Part shown: in pieces, positions 35,339-43,970 of the stretch | Layout: each line of letters opens with the position of its first letter | How positions within the stretch are numbered: position 1 is the stretch's first letter | Origin: Kutzneria chonburiensis | GTDB lineage: Bacteria; Actinomycetota; Actinomycetes; Mycobacteriales; Pseudonocardiaceae | Direction of reading: 5' to 3' | Length of the DNA stretch: 64,000 nt | Assembly: GCF_028622115.1 (NCBI RefSeq) | Contig: NZ_CP097263.1 | Location: 7,750,001-7,814,000 of the forward strand | Position numbers and translations under genes: made by a program | The notes under the pieces: model-generated | Database searches by the model: none | Seen by the model: the letters and a program-made list of their open reading frames with translations, nothing else | What the model was told of the DNA's origin: nothing

Positions 35339-37135
35339 ATGCTTACCTGGATGAGGCGCGGAATTCCGGTGGCTCTGCTCGCCGGTGGCGTGCTGGCCAT
35401 GACCGCCGGCAACGCCGCCGCCGCGCCCGCCCCGATCGGCGACCCGACCGGCGTCGCGGACACCGCGCTGCGGCTGACCGACCTGGTGGGTCACAAGGGC
35501 CTGCCGCCGCTGCCGTTCGCCTCCCAGCTCGAACTGCCGGCCATGCCGATCGGCCAGTCCCAGCGCGACCTCCCGGCCGGCCTCGACAACGGCAGCCTCT
35601 CGCTCAGCAACGTCGAGCTCAACGGCCAGGACCTGGCCCACCCGGGCCTGCCCGGCCTGTCCGCGATCCCCGGCCTCGGCGCCGACCAGCGCTCGCTGGA
35701 CCCCAGCCAGCTGGCCATCTCCGGCGTGCCGCAGCTCCAGCAGCTGCCCAAGCTGCCGGGCCTGCCCACCGCCGGCCTGCCGGTGTCGGTGCTGCCCGAG
35801 GTGAGCACCTCGCGGTCGCTGCCCAACTTCAGCTACAGCGGCTTCGTGCCCACCGGTGGCCTGCACAGCCTGACCAAGGTGCCAGACCTGGCCAACCCCA
35901 CCGCCCTGACCCAGGCTGACGGCCCGGTCGAGCTGCCGGCCGTGCCGGCGCTGCCGCTGGGTGGCGAGCAGCGGTCGCTGCCGGGCTTGAACCTGCTGTC
36001 GGCGCTGCCGATTCAGGGTCTGCTGGCCGGCGGTCTGCCGGTTGGTCGTTCGCTGCCGGGTACCGACATCCTGGGCACGCTGCCCGTGGGTGGCCTGCTG
36101 GGCGGCGTCGCCGCTGAGCGTGACCTGCCGGGTCTGCCGAAGCTGCCGCTGAACCTGCCGGGTGTGCCGGTCGGTCGTGAGCTGCCGGGTCTGAACCTGT
36201 TGTCGGCGCTGCCGATCCAGGGCTTGCTGGCCGGTGGCCTGCCGGTTGGTCGTTCGCTGCCGGGTACCGACATCCTGGGCACGCTGCCGGTCGGTGGCCT
36301 GCTGGCTGGTGGCCTGCCGGTCGGCCGGGAGCTCCCGGGCTTGAACCTGCTGTCGGCGCTGCCGATCCAGGGTCTGCTCGCCGGTGGGCTGCCCGTCGGT
36401 CGTGAGCTGCCGGGTCTGAACCTGTTGTCGGCGCTGCCGATCCAGGGTCTGCTGGCCGGCGGTCTGCCGGTTGGTCGTTCGCTGCCGGGTACCGACATCC
36501 TGGGCACGCTGCCGGTCGGTGGCCTGCTGGGCGGCGTCGCCGCCGAGCGTGACCTGCCGGGCCTCCCGGCGCTGCCGAAGCTGCCGCTGCCGGGCCTCGG
36601 TGCCGAGCGTGATCTGCCGGCGCTGCCGGGCCTCGAGTCCCTGAGCATGGTGTTCGGCCTGGTCAAGGCCACCCCGGTGGCCGCGCTGCTGGCCAACACC
36701 CCGCTGAGCTCGGTCGCCGGTCGTGACCTGCCGGGCCTGGGCTCGCTGCCGCTGGCCGGCCTGCTGGGCTCCGCCGCCCCCGCGATGACCGACAGCGACG
36801 CCGACACCGACGCCGACTTCACCGCCGACAGCGACGCCCGCGACCTGCCGGGCCTCCCGGCTCTGCCGAAGCTGCCGCTGCCGGGCCTGGGCGCCCAGCA
36901 GCGTGAGCTGCCGATCGTCGACTCGGTGCTGCCGAAGCTGCCGCTGGCCGTCCCGGCCGTCCCGGGCGCCACGATCTCCAACTTCCACGGCATCCCGGCC
37001 CTCGGCCCGTCGTTCGCCACGACCATGCCGGCCAACGACTCCGCCCGCACCATCGTGCCGGGCGTGCCCTCCACCGCCGACGTTCTGGGTGGCGTGCTCG
37101 GTCACGCGCCGCGTCTGCCGATCAGCGGCATCTGA
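35339..37135 (+). CDS. Secreted Leu/Pro/Gly-rich repeat protein
   Basis: This 598-aa protein has a strong ribosome-binding site (AAGGAGA) and a signal peptide (RRGIPVALLAGGVLAMTAG, cleaved near NAAAA-PAP). It has almost no Cys, few Lys and many hydrophobic turns. The middle (residues ~214-405) is built from two alternating modules: LPGLNLLSALPIQGLLAGG (four copies) and LPGTDILGTLPVGGLL (three copies). R-(S/D/E)-LP joints recur about 15 times along the whole chain. An acidic DSDADTDADFTADSDA stretch near residue 485 looks like a calcium-binding Asp repeat. The end has no sortase motif. I know no family for it. It could form a surface layer, fibre or hydrophobic sheath, but this is inference. 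A strong terminator follows. Confidence 0.85.
   Translation: MLTWMRRGIPVALLAGGVLAMTAGNAAAAPAPIGDPTGVADTALRLTDLVGHKGLPPLPFASQLELPAMPIGQSQRDLPAGLDNGSLSLSNVELNGQDLAHPGLPGLSAIPGLGADQRSLDPSQLAISGVPQLQQLPKLPGLPTAGLPVSVLPEVSTSRSLPNFSYSGFVPTGGLHSLTKVPDLANPTALTQADGPVELPAVPALPLGGEQRSLPGLNLLSALPIQGLLAGGLPVGRSLPGTDILGTLPVGGLLGGVAAERDLPGLPKLPLNLPGVPVGRELPGLNLLSALPIQGLLAGGLPVGRSLPGTDILGTLPVGGLLAGGLPVGRELPGLNLLSALPIQGLLAGGLPVGRELPGLNLLSALPIQGLLAGGLPVGRSLPGTDILGTLPVGGLLGGVAAERDLPGLPALPKLPLPGLGAERDLPALPGLESLSMVFGLVKATPVAALLANTPLSSVAGRDLPGLGSLPLAGLLGSAAPAMTDSDADTDADFTADSDARDLPGLPALPKLPLPGLGAQQRELPIVDSVLPKLPLAVPAVPGATISNFHGIPALGPSFATTMPANDSARTIVPGVPSTADVLGGVLGHAPRLPISGI
35978..36560 (+). repeat. Internal DNA repeats of the repeat-protein gene
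   Basis: Near-identical blocks encode the modules LPGLNLLSALPIQGLLAGG (four copies) and LPGTDILGTLPVGGLL (three copies). The DNA identity is high enough to suggest recent duplication or gene conversion, and the copy number may vary between strains. Confidence 0.85.
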
Positions 37136-37147
37136 GCCGTAACCACG

Positions 37148-37190
37148 AAAAACGGGCCCTGCCTTCCGCGCGAAGGCAGGGCCCGTTTTT
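37148..37190 (+). terminator. Strong intrinsic terminator
   Basis: Perfect 19-bp arms (aaaaacgggccctgccttc and its complement) with a 5-nt loop, ending in five T. It works in both directions in principle: it follows the repeat-protein gene and the convergent LacI gene ends 11 bp beyond it. Confidence 0.9.
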
Positions 37191-37201
37191 CATGCCTGAG
37201 A

Positions 37202-38302
37202 TCAGGGGCCGAACCAGCGTTCCTCGGTGATGCGGGGCGGCGCGGAGGTGGTGCCGATGACCAGCTCGGTGGACAGCGTCACGGTCCGCGGCTGGTGGTG
37301 GTCGGCCGCGTTGACCAGCAGCTTGCCGGCGGCGCGGCCCTTCTCCAGTACCGGCTGGCGCACGGTGGTGAGCCCGGCCCGCTCGCTCTCGGTGATGCCG
37401 TCGAAGCCGGTGATGGTCAGGTCCTGCGGCACCCGCAGACCCCGCCGCCTTGCCTCGCCCAGCGCGCCGAGCGCCAGGATGTCCGAGGTGCAGATCAGGG
37501 CCGTGACCTGGGGATCCCGGTCCAGCAGCTGCGCGGCGGCCGATGCGCCGGAGGCGATGCTGTGGTCGAAGCGCTCGACAACGGGGATGGACGTCCAGTC
37601 CACGTTGGCCGAGGTGAACGCCGTGGCCAGCGCCTCGAGCCGGGCCCGCTGCACGTGGAAGTGGGCGTTGTGCTGGCGTTCGGCGTTGACGAAGCCGTCG
37701 TTGCGGTCCCGGGCCAGCCGCATGCAGATCACGCCGACCCGGCGGTGGCCGAGCTCGATGAGGTGGCTGGCGATCTGCGTGATGGCCGCCCGGTCGTCGA
37801 TGCCGACCCGGTCCACGGTGTCCAGCTCGGGCTGGTCGCAGACGACGGTCGGCACCGGCCGCTCCAGGACGGCCGCCAGGTGCGGATCGTCGTCGGGCAC
37901 CGAATACACCACGAAGCCGTCGACACCGGCCCGGTGCACCGCGGCCACGTCCTCACGCTCCGGATTGGCCGGCACCAGCAGCAGCCCCTGGCCGGCGTCC
38001 TCGCACGCCAGCGCGAGGCCCTCCAGGAAGCCGACCGCGGCCGGGTCGCGGAACGCGTACGACAGGTTCTCGGTCAGCAGCAGTCCGACCGCGCCCGCCT
38101 TACGGGTGCGCAGCGACCGCGCCACCGGGTCCGGGCCGGGGTAACCCAGCCTTCGTGCCGTCTCCAACACCCGCCGGCGCAGCTCGGGCGAGAGCTGGTC
38201 GGGACGGTTGTATGCGTTGGACACCGTTGTCCGTGAAACGCCCAGCTCAGCGGCGAGGGACGCCAGCGTCGCCGGCCGTCGCACATGCATTGACCGCGCC
38301 AT
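37202..38302 (-). CDS. LacI-family transcriptional regulator 1
   Basis: A 366-aa repressor. The N-terminal HTH reads TLASLAAELGVSRTTVSNAYNRPDQLS and the hinge LGYPGPDPVARSLRT. A periplasmic-binding-like effector domain follows with GHRRVGVI and TSDILALGALGEARRRG. The ATG at 38302 or 38290 can serve as start, and neither has a strong ribosome-binding site. A perfect 15-bp palindrome lies 4 bp upstream, a probable autoregulation site. The inducer is presumably a sugar. It is convergent with the repeat-protein gene. Confidence 0.92.
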   Translation of the reverse strand: MARSMHVRRPATLASLAAELGVSRTTVSNAYNRPDQLSPELRRRVLETARRLGYPGPDPVARSLRTRKAGAVGLLLTENLSYAFRDPAAVGFLEGLALACEDAGQGLLLVPANPEREDVAAVHRAGVDGFVVYSVPDDDPHLAAVLERPVPTVVCDQPELDTVDRVGIDDRAAITQIASHLIELGHRRVGVICMRLARDRNDGFVNAERQHNAHFHVQRARLEALATAFTSANVDWTSIPVVERFDHSIASGASAAAQLLDRDPQVTALICTSDILALGALGEARRRGLRVPQDLTITGFDGITESERAGLTTVRQPVLEKGRAAGKLLVNAADHHQPRTVTLSTELVIGTTSAPPRITEERWFGP

Positions 38303-38306
38303 GGAG

Positions 38307-38321
38307 TGACCGTAACGGTCA
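38307..38321. promoter_or_regulatory. LacI-type operator TGACCGTAACGGTCA
   Basis: Perfect 7-1-7 palindrome directly before the start codon of LacI regulator 1. The odd-length symmetry with a central base fits LacI-family autoregulation. Confidence 0.65.
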
Positions 38322-38421
38322 AGAACCAATTCGTGAAGCCGACGACAGGCGTGTCCCCCTGAAGCACTATCCCGGCACGTCAACAGGTCTTTCGCGTCAA
38401 GCCGGCTTGGTGTAGACCAAG

Positions 38422-39456
38422 TCACAGCCTCGGAATCGGTCCTGTCGACTCCCTGACCACCAGTCTTGGCCGGAACAGGCGGGTGTGCGAGGCCGCCGAC
38501 TCGCGGCGGGAATCGGGGTCCAAACGCTGCACCAGCTCGTCCACGGCTGCGGCGGACATCTCACGAATGGGCTGCGCCACAGTGGTCAGCGCGGGGGTGC
38601 AATGTCCGGCGAACGGGATGTCGTCGAAGCCGACCACGGAGAGTTGCGCCGGCACCCGCACGCCCCGGCGGGCTGCCTCCCGCAGCGCCCCGATAGCCAT
38701 CTGGTCGGAGGAGCAGATCACCGCGGTCGGCGCGACGGTGTCGAGCAGCTGGGCCAGCGCGGAAGCGCCGCCGGCCGGCTCGAACGGGCCGTGGGCGACG
38801 AGGTCGGCCGGCGCGGGATGGCCGCTTTCCTCCAGCGCCGCGGCCCAGCCGGCGCGCTTGAGCCGTGACGGCAGGGCCCGGGCCGGACCACTGACGAACC
38901 CGATGCGGGTGTGCCCGAGACCGATCAGGTGTGAGGTGGCGAGGTAGCCGGCGAGTTGCTCGTCGACCGCGATGTCGGCCACGTCCAGCGCCGGGGTCGC
39001 GCCGTTGATGAACACCATGCGCACGCCGTCGGCCACCAGCCGCGTGTAGTACGCGGCCTCCGGGGCCTCGCCCGGCGGCGAGTTGGTGATCGCCGGCGAC
39101 ACGAAGATCATCCCCTCTACCCCGCGGGCCAGCACCATGCGCACGTACTCCTCTTCGCGCATGCCGGCCGAGCGCGTGTTGCACAGCAGCGAGGAGTAGC
39201 CGGCGGCCGCCGCCCTGGTCTCCAGCGCCTCGGCGAACGCCGGGAACACCGGGTTGGACAGTTCCGGCAGCAGCAGGCCGATCACCCCGGTCCGTTGCAG
39301 TGCGCCAAGGCCGCGCGGCGAGTACGGCAGGTCGGAGAGCGCGTCCAGCACCCGCTGCCTGGTCTCCTCGTTCACGCCGGCCCGGCGGTTGAGCACCCGG
39401 CTCACGGTGGAGACGCTGACGCCGGCGATCTTCGCGATCTCGGCCAGACCGGGCAC
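38422..39456 (-). CDS. LacI-family transcriptional regulator 2 (next to sugar ABC importer)
   Basis: A 344-aa repressor with HTH LAEIAKIAGVSVSTVSRVLNRRAGVNEETR and effector domain segments LPELSNPVFPAFAEAL, GLGHTRIGFVSG and SSDQMAIGALREAARRG. It starts with GTG at 39456 and is divergent from the sugar-binding protein gene. It probably represses the importer through palindromes in the 188-bp gap, as MalR-type repressors do in Streptomyces. The sugar is not known. Confidence 0.93.
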   Translation of the reverse strand: MPGLAEIAKIAGVSVSTVSRVLNRRAGVNEETRQRVLDALSDLPYSPRGLGALQRTGVIGLLLPELSNPVFPAFAEALETRAAAAGYSSLLCNTRSAGMREEEYVRMVLARGVEGMIFVSPAITNSPPGEAPEAAYYTRLVADGVRMVFINGATPALDVADIAVDEQLAGYLATSHLIGLGHTRIGFVSGPARALPSRLKRAGWAAALEESGHPAPADLVAHGPFEPAGGASALAQLLDTVAPTAVICSSDQMAIGALREAARRGVRVPAQLSVVGFDDIPFAGHCTPALTTVAQPIREMSAAAVDELVQRLDPDSRRESAASHTRLFRPRLVVRESTGPIPRL

Positions 39457-39582
39457 CCGCGTCCTCCTCGGTAATGGCGTGACGGGGGAAGCCTGCCCGT
39501 GCCGGAAAGCTTTTGCAACGACCGCGCCGAGTCACTGGGCCATTACGGTGCGGTTACCGCCTTGGCCTTGCCGGGCCTCCGG

Positions 39583-39613
39583 TCACAGCTGTGAAATCCC
39601 GGCAAAACTTTGC
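39583..39613. promoter_or_regulatory. Candidate operators of the sugar importer
   Basis: TCACAGCTGTGA (39583-39594) is a perfect 12-bp palindrome. GCAAAACTTTGC (39602-39613) has perfect 5-bp arms and lies 31 bp before the ATG at 39645. Either may bind the divergent LacI regulator. Confidence 0.5.
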
Positions 39614-39644
39614 AGGGTAAGCAACGGGGAACGGACGGTTACCA

Positions 39645-40871
39645 ATGCGACGCACTGCCCTCGTGATCGCCGGCGCGCTGTTACTCACAGCCTGCGGAGG
39701 CGGCGGAGGATCGGCCGCCGACTCCGGCAAGGTCGTCTTCTGGGACACCAGCGGCCCGAACGAGCACCCGGTGTTCGACCAGCTGGCCAAGGACTGCGCG
39801 GGCAAGGGCGGCTACACCGTCGACGTGCAGCAGGTGTCCTTCGACCAGGCGCTGGCCAACTACAAGACGGCCGCGCAGGGCGGGCAGGGCCCGGACGTGC
39901 TGCGTTCGGAGGTGGCCTGGGTGGCCCAGCTGGCGCAGAACGGGTTGATCACCGACCTGACCGACACCGACCTGGCCAAGGACACGTCCGACTTCCTCGA
40001 CGGCCCGCTGGGATCGACCAAGTACAACGGGAAGACCTACGCCGTGCCGCAGGTCACCGACACGCTTGCCTTGCTGTACAACAAGAAGCTGCTGGCTGAC
40101 GCCGGTGTGCAGCCGCCGACGAGCTGGGACGAGCTCAAGGCCGACGCGCCGAAACTGGGCGGTCCCAAGGCGATCTTCCTCAACAACGACGCCTACTACG
40201 CGCTGCCCTTCATCTACGGCGCCGGCGGCGACCTGCTCGACGTGGCCAACAAGAAGATCGTCGTCAACTCGGCCCAGAACGTGCAGGCGCTGGAGACGGC
40301 CAAGGGCCTGCTGGACGCCAAGGCTGCGACGACCGCGCTGGACCAGGCCAACTCGTACAACAACATGAAGGCGGCGTTCTCGGCCGGCCAGGTTGCGATG
40401 GAGATCGACGGTCCGTGGACGGTGGTCGACCTGCTCAAGGGCGACGCGTTCAAGGACCCGGCCAATCTCGGCGTCGCGCTGTTGCCGGGTAAGGACAGCG
40501 GACCGGTCGGCGGGCATGACTACGTTGTGCGGCAAGGAACCAAGGCCAAGACCTCGGCGCAGAAGTTCATCCAGTGCATGAGCTCCACCGAGTCGCAGGT
40601 GACGGTGTCGAAGAAGCTCGGCCTGCTGCCGACCCGCAAATCCGCTTACGACAGCCCGGATGTGAAGTCGCAGCCGACGGTCGCGGCGTTCGAGCCGGCG
40701 ATCAAGCAGACGCATCCGCGGCCGTGGGTGCCGGCCGGCGCGCAGCTGTTCGACCAACTGAAGATCGACTACGCCTACGTGCTCTCCGGCCAGAAGGACG
40801 CCAAGACGGCGCTGGACGAGGTGGCCAAGGCGTACAAGGACCAGGTCGTCCCCGACTACACGGTGGGCTGA
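39645..40871 (+). CDS. Sugar ABC transporter substrate-binding protein (MalE-like), lipoprotein
   Basis: A 408-aa extracellular solute-binding family 1 protein. The signal peptide MRRTALVIAGALLLTACGGG has lipobox LTAC. Family segments are GPDVLRSEVAWVAQLAQNGLI, YAVPQVTDTLALLYNKKLL and AFSAGQVAMEIDGPWTV, which closely resemble maltose/maltodextrin-binding proteins of Streptomyces. It is followed after 1 bp by two permeases. Maltose, maltodextrin or a related glucoside is a reasonable guess. Confidence 0.92.
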   Translation: MRRTALVIAGALLLTACGGGGGSAADSGKVVFWDTSGPNEHPVFDQLAKDCAGKGGYTVDVQQVSFDQALANYKTAAQGGQGPDVLRSEVAWVAQLAQNGLITDLTDTDLAKDTSDFLDGPLGSTKYNGKTYAVPQVTDTLALLYNKKLLADAGVQPPTSWDELKADAPKLGGPKAIFLNNDAYYALPFIYGAGGDLLDVANKKIVVNSAQNVQALETAKGLLDAKAATTALDQANSYNNMKAAFSAGQVAMEIDGPWTVVDLLKGDAFKDPANLGVALLPGKDSGPVGGHDYVVRQGTKAKTSAQKFIQCMSSTESQVTVSKKLGLLPTRKSAYDSPDVKSQPTVAAFEPAIKQTHPRPWVPAGAQLFDQLKIDYAYVLSGQKDAKTALDEVAKAYKDQVVPDYTVG

Positions 40872-40872
40872 C

Positions 40873-41796
40873 GTGCGCCGGTCGCTGGAACGGCACTGGT
40901 ACGCGTACGCCATGGTCGCGCCGGTCGTGGTGGTGCTGGCCGTGCTCGTGCTGTACCCGCTGGTGCAGGGCATCTGGTTCACCCTCACCGACATCAACGA
41001 GTCCACCATCGCCAACCCGGTGCTGGACCGTCCGGCGAGCTACTCCTTCGTCGGGCTGCGCAACTACCTCAACGTGCTGTCCGGCGACTCGAGCTTCGGG
41101 TCGTTCTGGTCGACGCTGCTGCGCACGATCATCTGGACGGCGTCCTGCGTGGTGCTGACCTACGGCGTCGGCCTCGGCCTGGCGTTGCTGCTCAACCGGC
41201 CGATGCGGGCCAGGGCGCTGTATCGGGTGCTGCTCATCCTTCCGTGGGCGGTGCCGGTGTTCATCAGCGCGTTCGCCTGGAAGTTCATGTTCAACAGCCA
41301 GTTCGGCGTGATCAACCAGCTGCTCGGGGCGGTCGGCCTCGGGCAGCCGGTGTGGCTGGGGCAGACCGATCTGGCCCTGGTCGCGGTGGTGATCGTCAAC
41401 GTCTGGGTCGGCGTGCCGTTCATGATGCTGGCGCTGCTCGGCGGCCTCCAGTCCATCCCGGCCGACCTGTACGAGGCGGCCGAGGTGGACGGCGCGACGC
41501 CGTGGCAGCGGTTCCGGGACATCACGCTGCCGGGGCTGCGGTCGGTGTCCAGCACGGTGGTGCTGCTGGGCATCATCTGGACGTTCAACATGTTCCCGGT
41601 GATCTACCTGGTGACCGGGCCGGCCGCGAACCCGAACACCCGGATCCTGGTCACGTACGCCTTCGAGCGCTTCTTCTCCGGCGCATCAAGGGATTACGCC
41701 GTGGCCTCCACGTACGGCGTGCTGATCCTGTCCGTGCTGTTGGTGTTCGCCACCTTCTACCGGCGGGCGCTGCGACGTCAGGAGGCGTTCGCGTGA
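40873..41796 (+). CDS. Sugar ABC transporter permease 1 (MalF-like)
   Basis: A 307-aa membrane protein of the MalFG family with about six helices. The EAA loop that contacts the ATPase is YEAAEVDGATPWQRFRDITLPGL, near residues 200-222. It starts with GTG, 1 nt after the binding-protein stop, and overlaps the next gene by 4 nt. Pairing with the following MalG-like protein is expected. Confidence 0.92.
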   Translation: MRRSLERHWYAYAMVAPVVVVLAVLVLYPLVQGIWFTLTDINESTIANPVLDRPASYSFVGLRNYLNVLSGDSSFGSFWSTLLRTIIWTASCVVLTYGVGLGLALLLNRPMRARALYRVLLILPWAVPVFISAFAWKFMFNSQFGVINQLLGAVGLGQPVWLGQTDLALVAVVIVNVWVGVPFMMLALLGGLQSIPADLYEAAEVDGATPWQRFRDITLPGLRSVSSTVVLLGIIWTFNMFPVIYLVTGPAANPNTRILVTYAFERFFSGASRDYAVASTYGVLILSVLLVFATFYRRALRRQEAFA

Positions 41797-42671
41797 GCAT
41801 CGTGCAAGTCCCTGTCACACGGATTCCGTTGCGGGGCAAGCGATCCCGGGGCCGCAGTGTTGCACTGCACGCCACGCTGGTCGTGGCCTCGCTGATCGCG
41901 GTGTTCCCGGTGTTCTGGGTACTGGTCACGTCGTTCAAGCCGGACGCCCGGGCCGTCGCGCCGACGATCCGGCTGTTCGACGAGTCGTCGCTGGCCAACT
42001 ACGGGGACGTGCTTTCCGGGCAGCAGGGCGACTTCCTGGCGTGGGTGGCCAACTCCGTGGAGATCGCGCTGCTGACCACGGTGATCGCGGTGTTCCTGTC
42101 GGCCACCACCGGCTACGCCGTCAGCCGCTTCCGCTTCCCGGGCAGCCGCAAGCTGTTGCTGTCGTTCCTGGTCGTGCAGATGTTCCCGTTCGCGGTGTTG
42201 ATCGTGCCGCTGTTCAACGTGCTGCTGACGCTGGGCCTTCAGGGCACGAGCATCGGGCTGGTGCTGGTCTACTGCACGACCTCGGTGCCGTTCTGCACGT
42301 ACATGCTCAAGGGGTACTTCGACACCATCCCCGGCGACATCGACGAGTCGGGCCGGGTCGACGGGCTGTCCCCGTTCGGCGTGTTCTGGCGGCTGGTGCT
42401 GCCGCTGGCCCGGCCGGGGCTGGCCGTCACGGCCTTCTACGCCTTCCTCACCGCGTGGGGTGAGGTGGCCTTCGCGTCGGCCTTCCTGAGCGCTTCGGAC
42501 GAGTCCAAGACGCTGGCGGTCGGGCTCCAGGTGTTCGTGCAACAGAACCGCGTCGAGTGGGGCCATCTGGCGGCTGCGTCGATACTCGTAGCGATCCCCG
42601 CGGTCGCGGTGTTCTACCTGGTCCAGCGTTTTCTGGTCACGGGACTGGCCGCCGGGGCGGTCAAGGGGTGA
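41793..42671 (+). CDS. Sugar ABC transporter permease 2 (MalG-like)
   Basis: A 292-aa permease with six helices and the EAA loop DESGRVDGLSPFGVFWRLVLPLARPG. The segment FLSFLVVQMFPFAVLIVPLF (here LLSFLVVQMFPFAVLIVPLF) is characteristic of MalG. GTG at 41793 overlaps the upstream stop (GTGA) and has AGGAGG about 9 nt before it. A partner ATPase follows 102 bp downstream behind its own operator-like site. Confidence 0.92.
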   Translation: MSIVQVPVTRIPLRGKRSRGRSVALHATLVVASLIAVFPVFWVLVTSFKPDARAVAPTIRLFDESSLANYGDVLSGQQGDFLAWVANSVEIALLTTVIAVFLSATTGYAVSRFRFPGSRKLLLSFLVVQMFPFAVLIVPLFNVLLTLGLQGTSIGLVLVYCTTSVPFCTYMLKGYFDTIPGDIDESGRVDGLSPFGVFWRLVLPLARPGLAVTAFYAFLTAWGEVAFASAFLSASDESKTLAVGLQVFVQQNRVEWGHLAAASILVAIPAVAVFYLVQRFLVTGLAAGAVKG

Positions 42672-42715
42672 CGATTCAGAAACGGTGAGTAGTCGGTGTA
42701 CGCCGAGGGGCTGAC

Positions 42716-42726
42716 GTAAACGCTTT
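42716..42726. promoter_or_regulatory. LacI/CcpA-like half-operator before the ATPase gene
   Basis: GTAAACGCTTT contains the AAACGCTTT core seen in LacI-family operators and lies 47 bp before the ATG at 42774. The 102-bp gap suggests that the ATPase gene has its own regulated promoter. Confidence 0.4.
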
Positions 42727-42773
42727 CTCGGGTTACTTTGTCGTCACACGTTTCGCAGTGAAAGGGACCACAC

Positions 42774-43874
42774 ATGGCCGAGGTCGCCTACGTCAGTGCC
42801 TCCCGGGTGTTCGCCGGGAACCCGCCGGTGCGCGCGGTCGACCAGCTGGAACTCGATGTCGCTGACGGTGAGTTCCTGGTGCTGGTCGGGCCGTCCGGCT
42901 CGGGCAAGTCCACCGCCCTGCGCATGCTCGCCGGTCTGGAGGACGTTGACGAGGGCGCCATCAAGATCGGCGGCAAGGACGTCACCAACGTGCCGCCGAA
43001 GGGCCGCGACATCGCCATGGTGTTCCAGTCCTACGCGCTGTACCCGCACATGACGGTCGCCGAGAACATGGGCTTCGCGCTCAAGCTGCGCGGCACGCCC
43101 AAGCAGGAGATCAAGGACAAGGTCGCCGAGGCGGCCAAGATGCTGGACCTGACCAAGTACCTGGACCGCAAGCCCAAGGCCCTGTCCGGTGGTCAGCGTC
43201 AGCGTGTCGCCATGGGTCGCGCCATCGTGCGCGAGCCCTCCGTCTTCCTGATGGACGAGCCGCTGTCCAACCTGGACGCCAAGCTCCGCGTGGAGACGCG
43301 CGCCAACATCGCCGCCCTCCAGCAGCGACTCGGCACCACCACCATCTACGTCACGCACGACCAGGTCGAGGCCATGACCATGGGCGACCGCGTCGCCGTG
43401 CTCAAGGACGGCCTGCTCCAGCAGTGCGCCTCGCCGCGTGAGCTGTACGACCGCCCGGCCAACGCCTTCGTGGCCGGCTTCATCGGCTCGCCCGCGATGA
43501 ACCTGAAGACCGTGCCGCTGACCGCCGAGGGCGCCCAGCTGGACGGCCTCACCGTGCCGCTGACCCGCTCCGCCCTGGACAAGGCGTCGACCGAGGGCCT
43601 CAAGGAGGTCACCTTCGGCGTCCGGCCCGAGACGCTGCGGCTGGCCGGCAGCGACGAGGACGGCATGGAGCTGACCGTCGAGCTGGTCGAGGAGCTCGGC
43701 GCCGACGCGTACGTCTACGGCTCGGTGCGCATCGGCGGCTCGCCGGAGCGCTTCATCGTCCGCGTCGACGGCCGCACGCCGCCGGCCTTCGGCCAGACCG
43801 TCAAGGTCGCCGTGCGCGACACCAGCGAGGTGCACCTCTTCCACCCGGAGAGCGGCGCCCGCCTGGAGGTCTGA
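42774..43874 (+). CDS. Sugar ABC transporter ATPase (MsiK/UgpC-type)
   Basis: A 366-aa ATPase of the carbohydrate-uptake type. Walker A is GPSGSGKST near residue 40, the signature is LSGGQRQRVAMGRA, Walker B is VFLMDEPLSNLDAKLR, and the switch His is in IYVTHDQVEAMTMGDR. The C-terminal ~130 residues form the MOP/TOBE regulatory domain. In Streptomyces, MsiK energises many sugar importers, so this protein may serve others besides the adjacent one. The codons are strongly optimised. A strong terminator follows. Confidence 0.95.
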   Translation: MAEVAYVSASRVFAGNPPVRAVDQLELDVADGEFLVLVGPSGSGKSTALRMLAGLEDVDEGAIKIGGKDVTNVPPKGRDIAMVFQSYALYPHMTVAENMGFALKLRGTPKQEIKDKVAEAAKMLDLTKYLDRKPKALSGGQRQRVAMGRAIVREPSVFLMDEPLSNLDAKLRVETRANIAALQQRLGTTTIYVTHDQVEAMTMGDRVAVLKDGLLQQCASPRELYDRPANAFVAGFIGSPAMNLKTVPLTAEGAQLDGLTVPLTRSALDKASTEGLKEVTFGVRPETLRLAGSDEDGMELTVELVEELGADAYVYGSVRIGGSPERFIVRVDGRTPPAFGQTVKVAVRDTSEVHLFHPESGARLEV

Positions 43875-43885
43875 AACTTTCACGC

Positions 43886-43928
43886 ACGTGTGGGGCCCGC
43901 CCGGGTTGCTGGGGCGGGCCCCACACGT
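43886..43928 (+). terminator. Strong terminator of the sugar importer
   Basis: Perfect 17-bp arms (acgtgtggggcccgccc and its complement) around a 9-nt loop, 12 nt after the ATPase stop. Confidence 0.85.
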
Positions 43929-43970
43929 ATGCCGAACAACCGGTGCGCGGGGCTCGTCGTCTGACCTGAC

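Noticed and set aside
35231-37105. 624-codon Gln/Arg-rich minus-strand frame opposite the repeat protein
   Set aside because: It has regular repeats only because the plus-strand gene does. The plus frame has a ribosome-binding site, a signal peptide and a terminator; the minus frame has none of these.
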